Assembly (NCBI GenBank): GCA_030590985.1
Contig: JAUVBX010000002.1
Span: 1 to 48,962 of the forward strand
Source of the DNA: Lutibacter sp.
GTDB taxonomy: Bacteria; Bacteroidota; Bacteroidia; Flavobacteriales; Flavobacteriaceae
Reading direction: 5' to 3'
DNA length: 48,962 nucleotides
Under the pieces are notes generated by a model, which searched no databases, was not told where the DNA came from, and worked only from the letters and a program-made list of their open reading frames with translations. The first letter of the stretch is position 1; every line of letters starts with the position of its first letter. Positions 33,121 through 41,938 of this stretch are shown here, one piece after another. The position numbers and the translations under genes were made by a program.

Positions 33121-33891
33121 ATGAAAAAAAAGCCTTTAATTTTAGTAACAAATGACGATGGAATTACAGCTCCAGGTATGCGCCTTCTAATTAGTGCCAT
33201 GAATGAAATCGGCGAAGTTGTTGTTGTAGCTCCAGATAGTCCACAAAGTGCGATGGGTCATGCAATAACTGTTAATAATACTCTGTTTGTGGAACCCGTA
33301 AATATTGATGATGGTCCTCAAATTGAATATTCTTGTAGTGGCACACCTGCAGACTGTGTTAAACTAGCAGTAAATGAGTTGCTTAATAAAAAACCTGACT
33401 TATGTGTTTCTGGCATTAATCATGGCTCTAATTCGTCGATAAATGTAATTTATTCTGGTACCATGAGTGCAGCGGTTGAAGCTGGTATTGAGGGAATTCC
33501 TGCTATCGGGTTTTCATTTTTAGATTATTCTTGGAATGCCGAATTTGATCACCTAAAAGATTACGTTAAAAAAATCGCACAAAATGTAATAAAAAATGGT
33601 TTGTCGAAAGGAGTTGTTTTAAACGTAAATATGCCTAAAACAAAAGATAAAAAATTTCAAGGTGTTAGAATATGCAGACAAGCACGTGCCAGTTGGGTAG
33701 AAGAATTTGATAAAAGAGTAAATCCTCATGGGAAAGAATATTACTGGCTTACGGGTAAGTTTGTAAATATGGACAAAGGCGAAGACACGGATGAATGGGC
33801 ACTAGCAAATAATTATATTTCTATAGTTCCTGTTCAATTTGATATGACAGCGCATCATTTTATAGATGATTTAAATCAATGGGAGATATAG
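33121..33891 (+). CDS. surE: 5'/3'-nucleotidase SurE
   Basis: A metal-dependent survival-protein nucleotidase that removes phosphate from nucleoside monophosphates. The 256-aa protein has the N-terminal metal site VTNDDGITAPG (9-19), VVVAPDSPQSAMGHAITV, CSGTPADCVKLAVNELL, and VSGINHGSNSSINVIYSGTMSAAVEA with further metal and phosphate ligands. It is the first gene of an operon with a small membrane protein (27-bp gap) and lpxB. Its leader shows no Shine-Dalgarno site but an A-rich stretch directly before the ATG, typical for the phylum. Confidence 0.96.
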   Translation: MKKKPLILVTNDDGITAPGMRLLISAMNEIGEVVVVAPDSPQSAMGHAITVNNTLFVEPVNIDDGPQIEYSCSGTPADCVKLAVNELLNKKPDLCVSGINHGSNSSINVIYSGTMSAAVEAGIEGIPAIGFSFLDYSWNAEFDHLKDYVKKIAQNVIKNGLSKGVVLNVNMPKTKDKKFQGVRICRQARASWVEEFDKRVNPHGKEYYWLTGKFVNMDKGEDTDEWALANNYISIVPVQFDMTAHHFIDDLNQWEI

Positions 33892-33918
33892 TACTTATCA
33901 AATTGTAATAATAAAATT

Positions 33919-34197
33919 ATGAAAAAAAATATTCTTATTGGCTTTATATTAAGTATTCTCACCACGATTGCAGGTAGTTATTTGTATTTGGAATTTATTA
34001 TGCAAAATGGTTTTGAAGCCTCTTGGCAATGGATGCTTGACACTCACAACCAGGGTACTATATTATCCTTGGGTGCAATCCCTAACTTGTTGTTATTTTT
34101 TGTATTCCTTAAAAGAAAAGAAGACTATAAAGCGCGTGGTGTTTTAATAGGAGTAGTACTAATTGCTTTAACTGTAGTTGGATATAAAATATTCTAG
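33919..34197 (+). CDS. Small three-helix membrane protein between surE and lpxB
   Basis: A 92-aa protein with hydrophobic segments at about 5-25, 47-64 and 74-90. No named domain is recognised. The loop between the first two helices contains EASWQWMLDTHNQGTIL. Its stop codon is immediately followed by the lpxB ATG with no spacer, so translation is probably coupled and the gene is real. I recall a small hypothetical at this place in related genomes, which would suggest a conserved but uncharacterised envelope role. A link to lipid A synthesis is only inferred from the neighbour. Confidence 0.8.
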   Translation: MKKNILIGFILSILTTIAGSYLYLEFIMQNGFEASWQWMLDTHNQGTILSLGAIPNLLLFFVFLKRKEDYKARGVLIGVVLIALTVVGYKIF

Positions 34198-35313
34198 ATG
34201 AAATATTACCTCATTGCTGGTGAAGCTTCAGGCGATTTGCATGCATCAAACTTGATGAAAGCTTTAAAAGCTAAAGATATAAATGCCGAATTTAGGTTTT
34301 GGGGTGGTGATCTTATGCAATCTGTAGGAGGTGATTTAGTGACACATTACCAAAAATTAGCTTTTATGGGCTTATTAGAGGTTCTTAAGAACATAAATAC
34401 ACTTACTAGATTTATTAAATACTGTAAACAAGACATCGCTGAGTACCAACCTGATGTTTTAATTTTAGTAGATTATTCAGGTTTTAATTTACGTATTGCA
34501 CCTTTTGCCAAAGAATTGGAGATACCTACGCATTTTTATATCGCACCAAAACTTTGGGCATGGAATGAAAGAAGAGTCAAAAAGTTTAAAAAATATATTG
34601 ATGAACTCTATGTCATTTTTCCTTTTGAAAAAGATTTTTTTGAAAAAAAACATAACTATCCTGTTCATTATGTAGGTAATCCGTTGCAAGATGTTATTGC
34701 TGACAGACCTCCTACTAAGGAAAGAATCTTTAGAAAAGAATTTCAATTAGGTAAAAAACCCATTATTGCATTATTACCAGGTAGTCGATTACAAGAAATT
34801 AAAAAAATGTTACCTTTAATGGTACAAATGAGTGAAGAATTCACAGACTACCAATTCGTTATTGCTGGAGCTCCAAATAGAGAGAAATCCTTTTACAAAA
34901 CCTACATAAAAGATTATTCTGTAGCTTTTGTCCCTAATAAAACATATGACTTATTGAGTGTTTCTTTTGCTGCTTTAGTTACTTCAGGTACAGCGACTCT
35001 AGAAACAGCCTTATTTAAAATTCCACAAGTAGTTTGCTATGAGACAAGTGCACTGACCTATTTTGTTGGAAATCTTTTAGTCAGAAATCTCAACTATTTT
35101 TCTTTAGTCAACCTTATAATGAATGCACCAATAGTTGTAGAACTTTTACAAAAAGAATTTAATAAAAGAAGATTGATTAAAGAGTTAAAAGCAATTTTAG
35201 ATTCTAAAAATAGAACTACAATTTTTGAAAATTATCTAGATTTAGAGGAAAAACTTGGAGGAAAGGGCGCGTCGAATGAAGTAGCTGAAATAATTATAAA
35301 AAAATTATCCTAG
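34198..35313 (+). CDS. lpxB: Lipid-A-disaccharide synthase
   Basis: Glycosyltransferase family 19 enzyme that condenses UDP-2,3-diacylglucosamine with lipid X at the inner membrane. The 371-aa protein starts with the family signature YLIAGEASGDLHASNLM (3-19). It continues with GLLEVLKNI, VDYSGFNLRIA, YIAPKLWAWNERR, FPFEKDFF, HYVGNPLQD, LLPGSRLQEI and the nucleotide-binding TSGTATLETALF. It directly follows the small membrane protein gene. The product is the substrate of LpxK, encoded 16 kb away in the window. Confidence 0.96.
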   Translation: MKYYLIAGEASGDLHASNLMKALKAKDINAEFRFWGGDLMQSVGGDLVTHYQKLAFMGLLEVLKNINTLTRFIKYCKQDIAEYQPDVLILVDYSGFNLRIAPFAKELEIPTHFYIAPKLWAWNERRVKKFKKYIDELYVIFPFEKDFFEKKHNYPVHYVGNPLQDVIADRPPTKERIFRKEFQLGKKPIIALLPGSRLQEIKKMLPLMVQMSEEFTDYQFVIAGAPNREKSFYKTYIKDYSVAFVPNKTYDLLSVSFAALVTSGTATLETALFKIPQVVCYETSALTYFVGNLLVRNLNYFSLVNLIMNAPIVVELLQKEFNKRRLIKELKAILDSKNRTTIFENYLDLEEKLGGKGASNEVAEIIIKKLS

Positions 35314-35328
35314 TTTTTAAAAAATAGC

Positions 35329-35336
35329 TAACTTTG
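35329..35336 (+). promoter_or_regulatory. -7 box TAACTTTG adjacent to the comEC start
   Basis: Perfect TAnnTTTG with only 7 nt to the ATG at 35344. comEC would be transcribed independently of lpxB, from a leaderless or nearly leaderless mRNA. Confidence 0.5.
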
Positions 35337-35343
35337 TTTAGCT

Positions 35344-37386
35344 ATGAAAAAAATTACCCAATACATTCCACTACATTTAAGTTTATTCCTAGTTTTAGGA
35401 GTATTATTTGGTTATTATAATCCTATTCCTACTAATATTATACTCATTTATCTATTAGTTTCTCTTGGATTATTGGGACTACTTTTTTGGTTGAACAAAT
35501 CGTATTTTCAGTATAAATGGATTTTTCAATTAGTGAGTTATATTACAATTTTCGTTATTGGAATTGTAAATATCACTATTCAAGATAGTTCACATCAAAA
35601 TGCACATTATTCACACTATAGATCTAATGAAAATCAAATACTTTTTCAGATAGATAAAGTGCTCAAACCTACTTTATATCACACTAAATATTATGCAAGA
35701 GTTTTACAAATTGATTCTATACAATGTGAGGGTGAAATTCTATTAAATATTAAGAAAGACAGTATCGAAAAAACATTACGAGTCGGTGAAATCTATATCA
35801 CAAAATCAAAATTACATGAAATAAACAAGCCTTTAAATCCCTATTCATTTGATTACAGTAATTATTTGAAAAAACAAGGGATATTACATCAAATATCTGT
35901 TGAAAACACTTCGTTGTTAGCAATTGACATAAAAATTAATGGACTAAAAATATATGCAGCTCGTTGGCGAGATAAAATTCAAAATTCACTACATAAGTAT
36001 CCTTTTCAAGATAATGAAATGGCTATCATCAATGCTATTGTATTAGGACAAAGACAAAGTATTTCAAAGGATTTATTAGAGAGTTATGCGGGAGCGGGAG
36101 CTATTCATATTTTAGCAGTATCTGGATTGCATGTAGGAATTCTCTTCTTACTATTGAGTTTTTTGTTTTCGCCTTTAGAAAAACTGCCTTATGGTAATCA
36201 TATTAAAACATTACTAATCGTTCTAGTTCTTTGGGGCTTTGCTTTATTAACGGGCTTAAGTGGCTCAGTCGTAAGGGCAGTATCGATGTTTACTTTTATT
36301 GCCATAGGATTGTCAATTAGAAATCAAAGAAGTTCTGTGTTACACGCTCTCATAACTTCATTTTTTATATTGGTTTTAATTCATCCATTATTTATCTTTG
36401 ATGTAGGTTTTCAAATGAGTTATGCAGCAGTTTTAGGGATAGTATTATTATATCCAAAAGTTAATGCTCTTATTCCTAGGATGAAGTGGTTAATCCCTCG
36501 AAAAATATGGCAATTATTTAGTGTTTCTGTAACGGCCACAATTGGTACATTACCAATTAGTTTGTATTACTTTCATCAATTCCCAGGATTATTTTTCTTA
36601 TCAAATATTGTCATTGTGCCTTTTTTAGGAATTATTATGGGAGTAGGAATTTTGGTGGTTATTCTTTCTTTATTTCAGTTCTTACCCAGTTTTATAGTTC
36701 AAATATATGCTGGTGTCTTGTCATTGATGAATGCTTTTATTGAGTGGGTTGCTCACCAAGAACAATTTCTATTTAAAAATATTTCCTTTTCTGTTTTTGC
36801 GCTTATAGCGAGTTATTTTGTTATAGCTATGGGTTATCGTTGGTGGATTGAAAGAAAAACCGCTCGGCTGTTCACTTTTTTAATTGCTATTGTGTTATTA
36901 CAAGGGGTATTTATTTTTGAAAAGCACCAAACAGAAACAATCGATGAACTAATTATTTTTCATAAAGCAAGGGAAAGTATTTATGGGATAAAAGAAGGGA
37001 ACAAAGTTCAAATTTTGCATTCTTTTGATAGTATTAAAGATGGTAGAATACGATTTATAAATAATTATAAGGTTGGATTAAGCATCAAGGAATTAAAGTT
37101 TGTACAACCCATACCAAATGTTATGATGTATAATAAGAATACTATTTTAATAGTGGATAGTTTAGAAGTCTATCAAGATATTCCTTTTAAACCAAATATA
37201 GTCCTTTTACGACAATCACCTAGAATAAACTTGGAACGATTATTACAAGAATACCAACCTAAAACACTCATTGCAGATGGTTCTAATTATAAAAGTTATG
37301 TTTCGTCTTGGAGAGAAACTTGTTTGCGAAATGATGTGAAATTTCATTATACTGGTGTTGAAGGAGCATATGTTCTCAAGCAATAA
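35344..37386 (+). CDS. comEC: ComEC/Rec2 family DNA-uptake channel protein, short form
   Basis: ComEC forms the inner-membrane channel for transforming DNA. The 680-aa protein has two N-terminal membrane helices and a soluble OB-like DUF4131 region (about 60-195). The competence domain follows (about 210-500, several helices), with the signature AGAGAIHILAVSGLHVGILF (about 240-260) and LTGLSGSVVRAVSMF. The last 150 residues are soluble but carry no HxHxDH motif, so the metallo-beta-lactamase-like nuclease domain of Firmicute ComEC is absent or degenerate. Other competence genes are not in the window. It has its own promoter, 7 nt from the ATG. Confidence 0.9.
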   Translation: MKKITQYIPLHLSLFLVLGVLFGYYNPIPTNIILIYLLVSLGLLGLLFWLNKSYFQYKWIFQLVSYITIFVIGIVNITIQDSSHQNAHYSHYRSNENQILFQIDKVLKPTLYHTKYYARVLQIDSIQCEGEILLNIKKDSIEKTLRVGEIYITKSKLHEINKPLNPYSFDYSNYLKKQGILHQISVENTSLLAIDIKINGLKIYAARWRDKIQNSLHKYPFQDNEMAIINAIVLGQRQSISKDLLESYAGAGAIHILAVSGLHVGILFLLLSFLFSPLEKLPYGNHIKTLLIVLVLWGFALLTGLSGSVVRAVSMFTFIAIGLSIRNQRSSVLHALITSFFILVLIHPLFIFDVGFQMSYAAVLGIVLLYPKVNALIPRMKWLIPRKIWQLFSVSVTATIGTLPISLYYFHQFPGLFFLSNIVIVPFLGIIMGVGILVVILSLFQFLPSFIVQIYAGVLSLMNAFIEWVAHQEQFLFKNISFSVFALIASYFVIAMGYRWWIERKTARLFTFLIAIVLLQGVFIFEKHQTETIDELIIFHKARESIYGIKEGNKVQILHSFDSIKDGRIRFINNYKVGLSIKELKFVQPIPNVMMYNKNTILIVDSLEVYQDIPFKPNIVLLRQSPRINLERLLQEYQPKTLIADGSNYKSYVSSWRETCLRNDVKFHYTGVEGAYVLKQ

Positions 37387-37406
37387 ATTGAAGTAAAAGA
37401 TTATTA

Positions 37407-37414
37407 TATATTTG
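37407..37414 (+). promoter_or_regulatory. -7 box TATATTTG for the helicase gene
   Basis: Perfect TAnnTTTG, with 16 nt to the ATG at 37431, in the 44-bp gap behind comEC. Confidence 0.5.
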
Positions 37415-37430
37415 TTTAAAACTAGAATGA

Positions 37431-39890
37431 ATGAAAAAAACAACTTCTACTTCGCTAAATTCTGAACTTGAGATGGCTTGGAACTTTGTTGAAAAAACAG
37501 ATAGAAATATCTTTTTAACAGGAAAAGCAGGTACAGGTAAGACTACTTTTTTACATAAAATAAAGCAAGAGTCTTTAAAAAGATTGGTTGTTGTAGCTCC
37601 GACAGGTGTTGCTGCCATAAACGCCAAAGGTGTGACTATTCATTCGTTTTTTCAAATGCCTTTTGGCCCTATAATTCCTGATGGTTCTCAATTTAAGAAT
37701 ACGGGTAATTATAAAATGAAATTTAGTAAACGAAAGATTGATATCATCCGATCTTTAGATTTATTGGTCATTGATGAAATTAGTATGGTTCGAGCCGATT
37801 TACTCGATGCTATTGACTTAGTTCTTAAGCGTTACAAAGACCGAAATAAAGTCTTTGGAGGTGTGCAAGTACTCATGATTGGTGATTTACAACAACTCTC
37901 TCCTGTCGTTAAACCTAATGATTGGAGCATTCTTAAATCTTACTACGATACCGCCTATTTTTTTAGTAGTAAGGTCTTTCAACAAGCCAATGCTATTAGT
38001 ATTGAACTTAAACACATCTATCGTCAAGATAATGAGAAATTTATAGGTATTCTCAATGAGATAAGAACCAACAAGTTAACACAAAAATCAGCTGATGAAC
38101 TAAACCAACGCTACCAACCCGAATTTGTTCCTATAAAAAATGATGGCTATATCACTCTAACCACACATAACAATCGGGCAAATAATATGAATGAGATGGA
38201 GTTGAACAAACTCACCAATAAAAGCTTTTATTACAAAGCTCAGATAAAAGGTAGATTCCAAGAAAACACCTATCCGACTCACGAAAAATTAGAACTAAAA
38301 GTAGGCGCACAAGTCATGTTTATCAAAAATGATAGTTCACATGAAAAAAGATACTATAATGGTAAAATAGGGAGCATCACTTATTTAGATAAAAAGGAAG
38401 TGATTGTTCATTGTCCCGATGATGATTCAACTATTGTGACCACACCTGAAGTTTGGGAAAATATAAGTTACTCTATCAATCAGGACACCAAAGAAATATC
38501 TGAAGAGTTATCTGGCTCATTTTCACAAATGCCACTACGCCTTGCTTGGGCAATTACAATCCATAAAAGTCAAGGTTTAACTTTTGAAAAAGCGATTATT
38601 GATGCCGAAGCGTCTTTTGCACACGGGCAGACGTATGTTGCACTTAGTCGATGTAAAACTTTAGAAGGAATCATTTTAAAAAGTAAGATTAGTGATAGCA
38701 GTATCATCAATGATAATCGAGTAGAATTATTTACTGATAATGTTGCTGCAAACCAACCTGATAAAAAGGCATTAGATAATTCACAAAAAATCTATCAACT
38801 AAATCTGATTGAAGAACTCTTTAGTTATCACGCTTTTTTATATCCTGTAAAACGACTTATCGATATCTATTATCAGAATAAAACTAGTTTAAAAGGAACT
38901 ATTATTGATCCGCTATTGCTTATCAAAGATAAAGGGATTATAGAATTACTCAAAGTGAGCAATAGCTTTAAAATACAACTTAAAGAACTAACAACTGAGA
39001 TATTAGAACCAGAAAACAGCTTATTAATTCAAGAACGACTTAAGAAAGCTATTGACTATTTCATCAAATATACCAATGAAAAAATAAGTAAACCTTTAGA
39101 AGAATTAACCTATACCACAGATAACAAAACGGTTAAAAAAGATTTTAAAAAACAACTAAAAATTCTAGAGGATCTACTCTCTTATAAACAATTTTGCCTC
39201 ACAGGTTTATCAGATGGATTTACAACAAAAAAATATTTAAAGTTACGTGCCGAAGCAGTTTTACAAGAAGTTGAACCTACAAAAACACGTAAAGAATACA
39301 AGGACACAACGGAACATCAAGAACTATTTGAGCAGCTCCGTGAATTACGTATGATTATTTCTCATGGAGAATCTATTCCACCTTTTCAAGTATTCACTCA
39401 ACACACTTTATATGAACTATGTGAATTTTTTCCTATTACAGAAAAACAGTTACTAGCTATAAATGGAATGGGAAAGATTAGAGTTAAGAAATATGGCGGT
39501 GAAATATTAGATGTTATTCAAGATTATGTTATAAAAAATAAGTTAAAATCTAGGAAAGTTCAATCAAAAAAACCAAAACAAGAAAAAGGAATTTCGCAAA
39601 GAGAATCATTTAACCTTTTTAAAAGGGGCTTAAATATAATTGAAATTGCAACCAAAAGAGGTTTTGCTCAAACTACAATTGAAGGGCATCTTTCTGAATT
39701 TATTCTAACAGGAGAAATTGCTATTACAGAACTAATTTCAAAAAAAAGATATTTAGCACTTCGAAAACTTCTAGAAAAAACAAAATTTGAAGGTTTATCA
39801 GATTTGAAAAACAAAATTGATGATAAATATTCCTATGGTGAATTACGTATGCTGATGAAAGATCTTGAGTATAGAAACAAAAAAGTTTAG
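37431..39890 (+). CDS. PIF1/RecD-like helicase with HRDC and HTH C-terminal domains
   Basis: An 819-aa superfamily 1B helicase. Walker A GKAGTGKTT is at 31-39, Walker B VIDEISMV near 113-120, GDLQQLSP (motif III) near 147-154, and AWAITIHKSQGLTFEKAIID with YVALSRCKTLEG (motifs V-VI) near 370-410. After a linker there is an HRDC-like domain (about 625-700, LRMIISHGESIPPFQVF to INGMGKIRVKKYG). A C-terminal helix-turn-helix (HTH_40 type) begins SFNLFKRGLNIIEIATKRG. The set suggests repair or recombination of branched DNA or G-quadruplexes; the exact role is inferred. It is monocistronic, with its own promoter and a strong bidirectional terminator downstream. Confidence 0.9.
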   Translation: MKKTTSTSLNSELEMAWNFVEKTDRNIFLTGKAGTGKTTFLHKIKQESLKRLVVVAPTGVAAINAKGVTIHSFFQMPFGPIIPDGSQFKNTGNYKMKFSKRKIDIIRSLDLLVIDEISMVRADLLDAIDLVLKRYKDRNKVFGGVQVLMIGDLQQLSPVVKPNDWSILKSYYDTAYFFSSKVFQQANAISIELKHIYRQDNEKFIGILNEIRTNKLTQKSADELNQRYQPEFVPIKNDGYITLTTHNNRANNMNEMELNKLTNKSFYYKAQIKGRFQENTYPTHEKLELKVGAQVMFIKNDSSHEKRYYNGKIGSITYLDKKEVIVHCPDDDSTIVTTPEVWENISYSINQDTKEISEELSGSFSQMPLRLAWAITIHKSQGLTFEKAIIDAEASFAHGQTYVALSRCKTLEGIILKSKISDSSIINDNRVELFTDNVAANQPDKKALDNSQKIYQLNLIEELFSYHAFLYPVKRLIDIYYQNKTSLKGTIIDPLLLIKDKGIIELLKVSNSFKIQLKELTTEILEPENSLLIQERLKKAIDYFIKYTNEKISKPLEELTYTTDNKTVKKDFKKQLKILEDLLSYKQFCLTGLSDGFTTKKYLKLRAEAVLQEVEPTKTRKEYKDTTEHQELFEQLRELRMIISHGESIPPFQVFTQHTLYELCEFFPITEKQLLAINGMGKIRVKKYGGEILDVIQDYVIKNKLKSRKVQSKKPKQEKGISQRESFNLFKRGLNIIEIATKRGFAQTTIEGHLSEFILTGEIAITELISKKRYLALRKLLEKTKFEGLSDLKNKIDDKYSYGELRMLMKDLEYRNKKV

Positions 39891-39923
39891 TAAATTATAT
39901 TTTATAGATTTACCATAAAAATA

Positions 39924-39957
39924 AAAGCTGCTGAAAGTTTTAACTTTTAGCAGCTTT
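39924..39957. terminator. Bidirectional hairpin terminator between helicase and dsbD
   Basis: AAAGCTGCTGAAAGTT pairs with AACTTTTAGCAGCTTT, giving a stem of about 14 bp with one G-T pair and a tiny TTTTAA loop. It lies between convergent genes and has A-rich flanking on the left and T-rich on the right, so it can serve both strands. Confidence 0.85.
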
Positions 39958-39976
39958 CAATTTAGTTTAAGTGTTT

Positions 39977-41938
39977 TTAATATTTATTTATTCCTTTTTT
40001 TAACCAATTGTAAAAATCTTCAATATCTGAATTATAGGAATAAGGAGTAATCAACTCCTTTTCATCATGATTTAGCATCACATAATAGGGTTGTGTATTT
40101 GTTTTATACTTTACAGTTTGGAATTCACTCCATTTGTTACCTACTGTTCTTATCTTTTTACCTGTAATTTCAGATGTGTATTGTTCTTCTTTGGGAAGCT
40201 GTTCTTTAAAATCAACAAAAAGTGAAATCAATACTACTTCATTGTCCAAGACTCGTAAAACTTTGGGGTCTGCCCAAACATAATCTTCCATCTTACGACA
40301 GTTAACACAAGCTTTTCCTGTAAAATCAAGTAGCACAGGCTTATTTGTACTTTTGGCATAAGCCATTCCTAAATCATACTCTTCAAAACTTACAATATCA
40401 TGTGGTCCAAGATGTGCTCCTTCAGGTAGTTTTTTCTTTGATTTTTTTAATTTTGTGAAACCTACTCCATAGGGTGATTCAGCATATTTTAATGGTGGTG
40501 GAAAACCACTAATTAATTTTAGAGGTGCTCCAAATAATCCTGGGATTAAATAGAGTGTAAATGCTAATGATAATAAACCTAATGAAAAACGACTTACAGA
40601 AATTCGAGAACTATCATCGTCATGAGGTAATTTGATTTTCCCAAATAAATAGAAAGCTAAAGTGCCAAAAACAGCTATCCATATAGCAACGAATGCCTCA
40701 CGTTCAAACCAATGTAAATCTAATACAAGATCAGCATTTGATAAGAATTTAAATGCAAAAGCTAATTCTAAAAATCCTAAAAATACTTTTACAGTGTTTA
40801 ACCATCCACCTGATTTTGGCATAGCATTCAACCAACCAGGAAACGCAGCAAATAATGTAAATGGTAAAGCTAAAGCAATTGAGAAACCAAGCATACTAAT
40901 AATTGGTCCTATACCACCTGAAGTTGCTGAAGCTGCCAGAGCCGTTCCAACAATAGGTAAAGTACAAGAGAATGATACTATCGCTAAAGCTAGTGCCATT
41001 AAGAAAATGCCGATGTAGCCACCTTTCTTGTCAACACCTTGGTCTACTTTTGTACCCCATGAACTAGGTAGCATTATTTCGAAAGCACCCAAAAATGAGA
41101 AAGCAAATACGATAAGAATTAAAAAGAAAATAAGATTAAATCCGACACTAGTTGAAAACTCATTCATTGTATCAGCGCCAAAGATACCAGTTACGAAGCT
41201 ACCTATAGCTACATATATTGCTACAATTGAGATACCGTAAACTATCGCATTTTTAATACCCTTTGCCTTGCTTTTACTTTGTTTAATAAAAAAGCTTACT
41301 GTCATAGGTATCATTGGGAATACACAAGGCGTTAAAAGAGCGGCGAATCCACCCAGGAAACTCAAGAAAAATATAGTCCACAAACCTTTATTTTTCTTTT
41401 TCTTGTTTTCTGTTGAAGTAGTAATAGTTTCTTCGGTTATTTCAGCTACCGGCATGTTTTCAATAGTAGTAGTTGCTTTTGACAGGTCAAAATTAAAAGT
41501 CTCCTGTATTTGGATACAAACTTCTTTACAAGCTTGTCCATAAACAGTTACTTCAATATTATTTACATCAGCATTAAGCAACTTAATGGGTTGCTTTAAC
41601 ATTGCATTGTGGGAAAAGAATATTTCTTCTTTACCAAAAGTTTTATTAAAAGCTTTTTCAGTAGGACTTTCTAAAGCTTTCCCCTCAAAAGTAAATAGCG
41701 AATCAGCTTCATCACTGTAAAATTCTATAGGTAAAGAGGCTCCATCTGGATTGTATTGTGAATACAAATGCCACTGCTCTTCGATGGTAGCTTTAAACAC
41801 CAAATTGTATTCAGTGTCAGATACTCTTTCTACACTAGAAGTCCATTTTACAGGTTCTTCCATTTGTGTTAAATTTCCAATTTGTGCAAAAGAAAATGTA
41901 ATCCAAAAAAGTGCTATTATGCTAAGAATTCTTTTCAT
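39977..41938 (-). CDS. dsbD: Thiol:disulfide interchange protein DsbD
   Basis: DsbD moves reducing power from cytoplasmic thioredoxin to the periplasm. The 653-aa protein has the full three-domain layout. A signal peptide is followed by the N-terminal periplasmic domain (about 20-160) with its redox cysteines in VYGQACKEVCIQ. The transmembrane domain (about 185-490) has the paired cysteines in LLTPCVFPMIP and SFSCTLPIVG. A C-terminal thioredoxin domain has KACVNCRKM (C544 and C547). The start overlaps the end of tilS by 17 bp, so the two are cotranscribed. Confidence 0.95.
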   Translation of the reverse strand: MKRILSIIALFWITFSFAQIGNLTQMEEPVKWTSSVERVSDTEYNLVFKATIEEQWHLYSQYNPDGASLPIEFYSDEADSLFTFEGKALESPTEKAFNKTFGKEEIFFSHNAMLKQPIKLLNADVNNIEVTVYGQACKEVCIQIQETFNFDLSKATTTIENMPVAEITEETITTSTENKKKKNKGLWTIFFLSFLGGFAALLTPCVFPMIPMTVSFFIKQSKSKAKGIKNAIVYGISIVAIYVAIGSFVTGIFGADTMNEFSTSVGFNLIFFLILIVFAFSFLGAFEIMLPSSWGTKVDQGVDKKGGYIGIFLMALALAIVSFSCTLPIVGTALAASATSGGIGPIISMLGFSIALALPFTLFAAFPGWLNAMPKSGGWLNTVKVFLGFLELAFAFKFLSNADLVLDLHWFEREAFVAIWIAVFGTLAFYLFGKIKLPHDDDSSRISVSRFSLGLLSLAFTLYLIPGLFGAPLKLISGFPPPLKYAESPYGVGFTKLKKSKKKLPEGAHLGPHDIVSFEEYDLGMAYAKSTNKPVLLDFTGKACVNCRKMEDYVWADPKVLRVLDNEVVLISLFVDFKEQLPKEEQYTSEITGKKIRTVGNKWSEFQTVKYKTNTQPYYVMLNHDEKELITPYSYNSDIEDFYNWLKKGINKY

